Shown here piece after piece: positions 39,223 through 64,000 of a stretch of 64,000 nt of DNA. The notes beneath the pieces were generated by a model. That model worked only from the letters and a program-made list of their open reading frames with translations, had not been told where the DNA came from and did not search any database. The first letter of the stretch is position 1. Each line of letters begins with the position of its first letter. Source of the stretch: Ecdyonurus torrentis. Its lineage: Eukaryota; Arthropoda; Insecta; Ephemeroptera; Heptageniidae. Made by a program: the position numbers and the translations under genes. The DNA lies in contig OX439137.1 of assembly GCA_949318235.1 (NCBI GenBank), positions 19,650,826 through 19,714,825 on the forward strand, given 5' to 3'.

Positions 39223-39624
39223 GTTAAATATTATAAGTAATTATAATTAAAGATTTTATTGCGTTCCGTGTCTTTACAGAGTAGAACAGGTCAATACAAA
39301 TATAAACACAACAGATAATAATAAAAACAAGTAGAACGCTAAGTCAGCAATATTTTACATTATTAGCTGCTAAATAGTCTAACACACTATAAAATGCATC
39401 AGCAGAATTGTGTTATGCTATAGAGCATTATTATTATTTAATAATATAGCATAAAAAATTATGTACTGTATTTATATGCAAAAATTATGCTAATATATCA
39501 TTACATCATAATTATTACCTATGTATTTTTTTCACACGTCTTTCCTACCCTATAGTGTAAGGAAACAAATCTGTGTCACCGGTAACATCCATTATTCCTC
39601 GATATTCCATCATAATGATCAATA

Positions 39625-39967
39625 TTAAAGGCATAGACAACATAAAAACATAATCATATGCATCACAAAACACTTGATGGGACTTATATAAATAACATTA
39701 TTTGGTCTCAAAACCCAACTGTAGCTCCGTAGCAGTGATCAGAAATTTTCGATTTATGTAACCCGCACAACATTTTCATACTAATTTGTGCCTGTTTCTG
39801 ACGTCATAAACAGAAATATTCACGCAAATTGCATACTTTACAGTTTTTTCACGCTCTCTTATGTGAATACATTTACATTCTGGTAAAAATTGTCATCAAT
39901 TTTGTAGATTCCAGTATGTGTTTAATGACTATAAAGAACATATTGTTTCATGTTTTCTGTGCCTTTA
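39625..39967 (+). mobile_element. TTAA-MITE-1, complete copy
   Basis: TTAA at 39625-39628 and 39964-39967 bound 335 bp; ends AGGCATAGAC and, inverted, AGGCACAGAA. TGACGTCA near 39799. Confidence 0.85.
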
Positions 39968-40481
39968 AGTTACTTTTACTTGGCTAAATCAGGCACAAAA
40001 TCTCTCCATTCCATGCGACCGTTTTGCTTGACACAAAACCCAGTCTCAAATTTTCACATATCTCGATCAAGATTTTTTGTTGCAGAAATCGTAGCTCAAT
40101 CAGTTTAAAAACAAAAAAAAAAGAGGAGAAAATTAAGATTAAATTAAGTTAATATATCATATATTATGATTTTGATTTTAAAAATACACAATAAAAGTAT
40201 TTGAATTATTGTATATTTATATACATTATCCCGCTCTTCTACATTTATGACCACGCCCATTTTTGCTATGCACCCTTTTCACGTGTTTCTTTCTCTTCTA
40301 TTCTCCCTCCTCTTCGTCCGACCGTCTCAATCACCGCTCATACTGTGCTTGAATCAGTTCATTGGTTTTATTGCTAACTTTTTAATCTGTTTTAATATCA
40401 TTCATATACGTATAACTTTATTTGTTAAAAACTTTGTATTATTGTAATTGTGCGTGACTTACTTGTTAGAATTGTCTGAAA
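39968..40481 (+). other. Presumed promoter and 5' UTR region of the kinase gene
   Basis: Upstream of the ATG at 40482. It holds a C/T-rich stretch (about 40285-40345) unlike the AT-rich flanks and no ORF of note. No core promoter element stands out. Confidence 0.3.
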
Positions 40482-58169
<17,688 letters not shown>

Positions 58170-59400
58170 ATAAGAAATCTGTCAACATTGAAAAAAAATA
58201 AAGTTAAAATTTAATTTTGTTTCATTTGTTTGTATGTACTTTTTTTTAATTGAATTCTGAAGCAAACTGATTTTTTTAATCAGTTATGAAATATAAGAAA
58301 AATATAATAACAGTAAAATATAAAATTCTAATTATTGTATAAAAATCGTTGAAACTTGAATTTAATTTAACTGAATTGTTAAAATATTTGAACAAATGAT
58401 TATCCATTTTTAAGATTTTAAGATTTCTTAAAGCTCTACTAATAATTATTATTTTGTATCTTCTATTTTTCAATTTTGTCCAAAATAAAATCAGTTTCCT
58501 TATTAACTACAGGCAAAAAAAAAAAAAAAAAAAAAGTAAAAAGAAATTTAAAATGTCAGGAATGCAATTCTATAGATTTAATTTTTCTGCTACACAAACT
58601 GATATAACAACATTTTTATTTTGTTTACTGAAATTGCTGGAAAAAATATTAAAACTAAAAATAGATGGTGGCTGAACTGAATCAATAATAAAACAAATTA
58701 CAGGCATAACCAACCTCTAACAAAACTTTCAACTTGTCAAGAAAATTACTGTTTATATGTAATTCTAACATTTGTTCATTCAATTTTAATTGTAATCAAT
58801 ATTATTATGTATTTTGTTTTCTCAACCTATATTGGAATAACAGTCACATGTTATACTCTACAGTTATTATTTCACTCTATTCATAAAATGTAACGTGTAA
58901 TACGAGTATAAAAATAAATCATTTACATAAAATATACTCATTTTTTCAATTGCTTAAATTAAAGAGTGAAGGTGTAATTTTTTTTTTCGTGTGTTTTTTA
59001 TCTGTAGAAAATTGAAAATAAAAATTTCCTAAAACTTTTCAAATGTTACTTTTTATTATTATTATTTTAAGCAAATTTCTAAAATATAATTAGCACTACT
59101 AAAATAAAAGACTAATTAAATTATTAGAAGCAAATTTAATTTTTATTAAATTATAATTTAATTAATAATATTATTAAAAGATATTTTGTGTAGTCAGTAT
59201 AAAGTAAAAATGCATTTAAAAAATAATGTTACAGTTATCACTACGTTAACTTCAATTAGTGTTATTCTATACTTTTAACGTTGTTTTTCAAAGATTTTAA
59301 ATCTGTTATGAAAAACAGCATTTAACATTATTGTTACCTTAATGTCAACGACTTACATTATACGACGATAATTCTGATGTCTAATTATTTTTATAACTTT
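58170..59400. other. 3' flank of the kinase gene
   Basis: AATAAA at 58197-58202, 28 bp after the stop codon, followed by a GTTTGTATGTAC downstream element, so the transcript probably ends near 58220. The rest is AT-rich; 59030-59190 and 59188-59388 are duplicated at 61540-61692 and 63058-63260. Confidence 0.5.
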
Positions 59401-59423
59401 AAAATATAGTATCCGTATTAATA

Positions 59424-59429
<6 letters not shown>

Positions 59430-59483
<54 letters not shown>
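59430..59483. repeat. (AT)n microsatellite
   Basis: AT run of about 54 bp. A longer one of about 135 bp lies at 59660-59796. Confidence 0.93.
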
Positions 59484-59485
<2 letters not shown>

Positions 59486-59656
59486 TCAACTTTAAATTAT
59501 TTGGTGATATAAATTTGTTCATACTTTCTGTTGTATGATACTTGTATTATATCATATAGCGTACAGAAAATAAATATACTAAATATTTGCTGATAAAATT
59601 TTGTAGTGCAAAGCTTCTACTTTTAAAGAGATATTTATTCTAAATCTAAATAATAG

Positions 59657-59799
<143 letters not shown>

Positions 59800-60139
59800 A
59801 AATAAACAAAATTATTTTTGTTAGGAGAAGAAATAATATTGTATCTTTAAAAATCATATATCAAAAAGAAAAGAATTCAATGCATCGAATAGAAAAGGAA
59901 TAAAACTTAAAAATGTATTTGGTTCAGTGACCATGCATATCTGCTGATTTGCATCGCATCCTCGTACATACATACTTTGAGGTATCCACACTTAACTTGT
60001 AACCAGAAGGTTCCTCTCACATTTGAATTACAGGGCCAAGCCAAGGAATGATCACTACCCCTGCAAACATAACACATACAGCGTCATAATGTGCCTACAT
60101 ACCGGCGCCTCTGAGGCATATGGAATTGAATCTACATAT

Positions 60140-60365
60140 CCTTATATCCTAAACGGTTTCAGCTCCTATTGCATGCTACAATGTTCTAGCTACTACAACC
60201 TGAATAGATTCTAATGAAACATCGTCCCTTCTGCACCAGACCACAGTCTCCTGACAAGGGTTATTATCCCAAGTTTACCTTATAAAGTGTTCGGCAAAGA
60301 TCAAGCAATATGAACTAAATGACCATTGTCACTGGACTGTGATCTCCGTCGGAGATATGATGTCT
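60140..60365. repeat. Segment duplicated in inverted orientation at the window end
   Basis: About 220 bp with better GC content than the flanks. It matches the complement of 63780-64000 almost base for base and the match runs off the window. Key phrases: GGTTTCAGCTCCTATTGCAT, TTCTGCACCAGACCACAG and GTGATCTCCGTCGGAGAT. Confidence 0.9.
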
Positions 60366-60864
60366 AATCGGGCACCTACAGCTTGCATTGCATGCATTAT
60401 AGTACTCGTAGGTACGCGTGCTTTTCCGGTCACACCTTCATAACTAATCAAGGGATTTTAATGTGTTATGCGTCATTTTGTTTGTTATAATCATGGCAAT
60501 AAACACAAAACAAATCAATTTGAGCTGCATTAAGAAGTTTCAAAAAATATTTAGTTAATGTGAGAAATTTCTATAGAAATGGGAAAAAGTAAAATTTGGA
60601 AACTTTTTACCACTATTGTTATTGGAGTGAAAATTATCAAAAAAATGTGTTTCTAATGTAGTTTTATCTCAGAACCACTAATTTGTCAACATTTTTTAGA
60701 TATCTTTATTACCTAAGATTTTAAGCGTTTTCCTTCTTTTCCGGAAAATGAAATGTGGGTATTTTAGGGAACCTTGAACTGGAGGTTGCTTACACTATGG
60801 GGAAGCAATGGTGAAAAAAATCAGCTTGTCCTTAACTATTTCTATTTAAATGTTTTATATACTA

Positions 60865-61321
60865 GACTATCAGTAATTATGCTGAACATCTTAACAATTA
60901 TGTTATGTAGTATAATCACTGTACAATATAGCATACATTATGTTGCTACATTAAACACTTGCTATATTGTAGACCACATTATATTGCTATTTTGTAATAA
61001 CATAAGTAATTATGGTGAACATCTTAAGTATTATTCTACCTATTATGTATAATCACTGTACAATATTGCATAAGTTATGTTGATATGTTGGTGCATTAAG
61101 CTTGCATATCTTTTACGTATTAAATGTTGCTCGTGCAAAGAATTGAATATAAAATAGAGGGACTGTTATTGAAAATTATAGCAGTATTTGACCAACAATA
61201 AAATATTATGTAGCATACCACTAGGTTATACTGTACATCATATAATTTATTTGTGTCTTTTTTTATTGTTTGTATTTCTCGTTTTGAGTATATAGTGATT
61301 AAAATTATGTAATATTTTTAG
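60865..61321. repeat. Direct duplicate of the last kinase intron
   Basis: About 61000-61321 matches 57640-57978 with few differences, including GGTGCATT(A/C)AGCTTGCATA and the polypyrimidine/acceptor before the exon. A shorter extra copy of ATTATGCTGAACATCTTAAC lies at 60876. Confidence 0.88.
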
Positions 61322-61512
61322 ATGAATTGAAACCATCAGATATTTCACCACAGCTTTCTAAGCTTGAGCGACTGATTGGAGACAGATGTAAGGAGCTGTC
61401 ATGGAAGGACGACGATGCACGTCGCATTTGTGACTTGGTGTCAAGATGTCTTGTGCACAATGTTAAGGCTAGATCAGTAATCAGCACATTACTTACTAAG
61501 CTCTCTGAATAA
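61322..61512 (+). CDS. Second copy of the kinase terminal exon
   Basis: 191 nt, the same length and phase as 57979-58169, with the acceptor (TATTTTTAG) and stop codon kept and a fully open frame. The protein differs at a few positions (for example DISPQLSKL for DSSPQLPKL, CLVHNVKARS for CLLHNVRVRS). It encodes the C-lobe end of the kinase (helices H and I), and no other kinase exon precedes it. It could serve as an alternative last exon of the kinase gene by splicing from 57362, or be an orphan duplicate. The conserved frame with no stop is compatible with use or simply with youth. Confidence 0.75.
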
Positions 61513-61539
61513 ATAATAAATCTGTCAACATTGACAGAA

Positions 61540-61692
61540 CTTTTCAAATATTACTTTTTATTATCATTATTTTAAGCAAATCAGTAAAATATAATTAGCA
61601 CTACTAAAATATAATTCTAATTAAATTATTTGAAGCAGATTCAATTGTTATTAAATTATAATTTAATTAATAATATTATTAAAAGATATTAT
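61540..61692. repeat. Direct duplicate of 59030-59190
   Basis: ATAATTAGCACTACTAAAAT and the long AATTTAATTAATAATATTAT stretch are shared. The match ends at AAAGATATT, and its continuation is found only at 63058, so about 1.36 kb was inserted or rearranged here. Confidence 0.85.
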
Positions 61693-61924
61693 GATTATTA
61701 TGCTCTTTAGTTTTTTCTTTCTTTAACACCAACACCGAAATCTTACTTGATTCAAGGTGAAGGTGAAAATAACCCAGTACTAATTATTTAATAGAAACTG
61801 CAGGTGGAAAAAAGAAGGATAAAAAATTAAGCACATTGCGCACGAACTTCAGCTTTCTATTTTTCTCTTTATTATTAATATTATTATAAATATTATAATA
61901 TATTTGAAAGAAAAGAATAGGAGG

Positions 61925-62175
61925 AACCAGCAACGGCATTACCATAGTGAAGAGAGTCCCAGAGTTTGGTGAAAATCTTGCTGGCCCAGATATAAAAACT
62001 AACACATTGGAAGGTAGTTCTTTTTATATTTTTTTTATATGTTTTTTATATATTTTTTATATCTATCATATCTTCTATATCTTTTATATTTATATTTTTT
62101 ATATCTGTGTTAGCAAGATTTTCACCAAACTATGGAACTCTCTTCACTATGGTAAGGCCCTTGCTGGTTTCCTCT
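61925..62175. repeat. Inverted repeat with TTTATAT-rich loop
   Basis: GGAACCAGCAACGGCATTAC...CAAAATCTTGCTGGCC-type arm (61919-61985) pairs with GCAAGATTTTCACCAAACTA...CCTTGCTGGTTTCC (62113-62173); the loop is a run of TTTTATAT(C)T units. Confidence 0.75.
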
Positions 62176-62509
62176 ATCCTTTTCTTTTAATTTTATCATA
62201 CCTAACCGCGATGGTTTATTTTCCTTAACATATCTCTTTATAAATATTATGTTATTATATTTTATTTGAAAATATGCACATGAGCTAATAATCAAAAATG
62301 ATTATACTTAAGTGAAATCATCAAGAGGTTACCTTTTTTTATTATTATTATTTTATCATTACGTTAAAATCATTTAAAATTATAACTTTAACAATGACCT
62401 AATGTCTAATTTGTTACAAACTATCACGCTGACATTTTTTTTTACCAATATTATAAATTTTAAGTATTTTTCATAAATTTCATGTTTTTTAAAATTCATA
62501 CTTAACTTA

Positions 62510-62985
62510 ATAATAATACTGATTTATTGAGCAAGAAAATTTTACAGACAATATACAGTCAAGTCACAAAACATTGAAATTGCTCAAAAGGATAATTAAA
62601 AAGGCAAAGACCATCAAGTTAGTTATCCATGAAAGTAAAATAAAAAAAAGGTAAAAATACAACAAATTAGACATTATACATGTTTTTAAAACAAAGCTGC
62701 TGGCATATCTTTAATGTTACAATTTAATTTATTATACTAACCAACGCTTCTAGGAACAACGAATCATTGTAAAAGTTGACATTGATTCTAGGTCTAGGTA
62801 CAATAAACTCAGTAGAGTTGCTATTTCACAATCTGGTGGATTTAGATCTAATAGCGACCCTATTAGCTGAGAATATAGGCAAATCGATCATACCAAAGTA
62901 TACATTTATGCAAGTATATAACATCCTGTCAATACAAGTAACTATTAATGCATGGTATTTTGCACATATCATTATTTTGCACATA
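62510..62985 (-). mobile_element. LINE 3'-end fragment, copy 3
   Basis: Follows copy 1 (140-655) over its whole length: AGTCACAAA, GCTCAAAAGGATAATTAAAA, CCAACGCTTCTAGGAAC, GGATTTAGATCTAATAGCGA and CATCCTGTCAATACAAGTAA appear in the same order. No functional ORF. Confidence 0.65.
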
Positions 62986-63057
62986 TCATATCATTATTTA
63001 CCTCTTTTGATATACAATTTTATAGTTATATTTTCTCCCGCCTCGTCACATGATTTT

Positions 63058-63260
63058 CGTGTAGTCAGTATAAAGTAAAAATGCATTTAAAAAATAATGT
63101 TACAGTTATCACTACGTTAACTTCAATTAGTGTTATTCTATACTTTTAACGTTGGTTTTTGAAGATTTTAAATCTCTGTTATGAAAAACAGCATTTAACA
63201 TTATTGTTACCTTAATGTCAACGACTTACATTATACGACGATAATTCTGATGTCTAATAT
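63058..63260. repeat. Direct duplicate of 59188-59388
   Basis: Nearly identical over 200 bp (GTGTAGTCAGTATAAAGTAA to ATAATTCTGATGTCTAAT). Confidence 0.92.
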
Positions 63261-63261
63261 A

Positions 63262-63309
63262 GATCTATTCGATGCAGCATACATTACGTAATTTATAGTT
63301 TACACGTAA

Positions 63310-63367
<58 letters not shown>

Positions 63368-63590
63368 CTACCTAAAACTAATGAAATTAGAAGTTAAATT
63401 GTATTTATGATGACTATACAAACAAAATTTTAAAATTACTAGTTTTAAAATAATGATATACAATATTTATGCTTTATGTTCAGAAAAAAGACGGATTTCG
63501 TTTTACTCACTTTCATAAAAAAAAAACTGAGCTTTCTTCTTGAAGGAATTTAGTCAATTTACTACTACAGCTGACATCTAGAGTTTATAT
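63262..63590 (-). pseudogene. Inverted duplicate of kinase exon 8 end and following intron
   Basis: On the minus strand this matches 57315-57612: it contains a damaged end of the exon 57203-57362 (the KKKAQF... region, here with a changed A run and disrupted frame), the donor region, and the intron up to the ATTACGTAATGTATGCTGCA phrase. An (AT)n run replaces the short AT stretch of the original. No complete exon, so a broken copy. Confidence 0.8.
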
Positions 63591-63709
63591 GCACCAATAT
63601 TTTTCTCTTTTTTTTATGAAAACTAATTAAGACAAAAAAAAAATGGTATGCAAGTTGTCTATCCTCACACATATTATATTTGTAAACCAAATCATTTTTT
63701 TGATTTCAG

Positions 63710-63842
63710 ATGCCATTTGTGGGGCTGTAATGCACCGAATGACAAAGAATATTCATACAAATTAGAAATAACCGCTGGAACATCGCATCTCCGACGGAGA
63801 TCACAGTCCAGTGACAATGGTCATTTAGTTCATATTGCTTGA
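63710..63842 (+). CDS. Possible exon of an unrecognised gene (weak)
   Basis: After a T-rich stretch and TTTCAG at 63704-63709, an open frame reads CHLWGCNAPNDKEYSYKLEITAG...HLVHIA-stop. Its second half lies inside the inverted duplicate 63780-64000, whose other copy (60140-60365) is not an exon in any obvious way. It may be a real terminal exon of a gene extending beyond the window, or chance. No domain recognised. Confidence 0.25.
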
Positions 63843-64000
63843 TCTTTGCCGAACACTTTATAAGGTAAACTTGGGATAATAACCCTTGTCAGGAGACTGT
63901 GGTCTGGTGCAGAAGGGACGATGTTTCATTAGAATCTATTAAGGTTGTAGTAGCTAGAACATTGTAGCATGCAATAGGAGCTGAAACCGTTTAGGATATA
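63780..64000. repeat. Inverted duplicate of 60140-60365, cut by the window end
   Basis: Complement of the earlier segment with few mismatches (a GC for AT near 63785 and AAGG for CAGG near 63942). The repeat continues past the window, so the full inverted duplication is longer than seen. Confidence 0.92.

Overview
The window looks like AT-rich nuclear DNA from an invertebrate metazoan. Genes are split into many small exons with GT..AG introns. Between them lie non-LTR retrotransposons, many short inverted-repeat (MITE-like) elements and very long simple repeats. The species cannot be fixed. An ectodomain of MEGF/draper-type EGF repeats joined to FN3 domains and tandem PTP domains, plus a LINE with a 2A-like motif in ORF1, points to a marine-type invertebrate. 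All domain and family names come from reading motifs; no database was searched.

Two plus-strand protein-coding genes could be assembled exon by exon with every splice phase consistent. Gene 1 (2282-36001, 26 coding exons, 1215 codons plus stop) is a receptor-type protein tyrosine phosphatase. Its order is signal peptide, seven EGF-like repeats (one per phase 1-1 exon), two FN3-like domains, one membrane helix, PTP domain D1 with an intact HC-x5-R signature and WPD loop, and a D2 whose signature is degenerate. Gene 2 (40482-58169, 9 coding exons, 378 codons plus stop) is a divergent protein kinase with HND in place of HRD, DVG in place of DFG, and about 55 extra residues between those motifs. 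The two sit head to tail about 4.5 kb apart. That they act in one pathway is only a possibility suggested by position.

Layout: 1-2281, upstream flank with a LINE tail and a palindromic MITE. 2282-11215, signal peptide and EGF exons, including a decayed EGF exon that has lost its splice donor. 12243-17581, FN3 exons, with LINE fragments and TTAA-bounded elements in the introns. 18382-19463, membrane and juxtamembrane exons. 19464-26876, a 7.4-kb intron holding a nearly complete 5.3-kb LINE, inverted flanking repeats and a remnant of the preceding exon. 26877-36001, the D1 and D2 phosphatase exons. 36002-40481, 3' flank and intergenic repeats. 40482-58169, the kinase gene. 58170-64000, direct and inverted segmental duplications of the kinase gene's 3' end, including an intact second copy of its terminal exon.

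The strongest pattern outside the genes is the density of short non-autonomous elements with terminal inverted repeats bounded by TTAA (at least seven sequence families). Two pairs abut and share a single TTAA. Several of these elements carry the palindrome TGACGTCA, seen about 17 times by eye, far above chance in DNA this AT-rich. No rRNA gene, CRISPR array or prokaryotic operon was seen.
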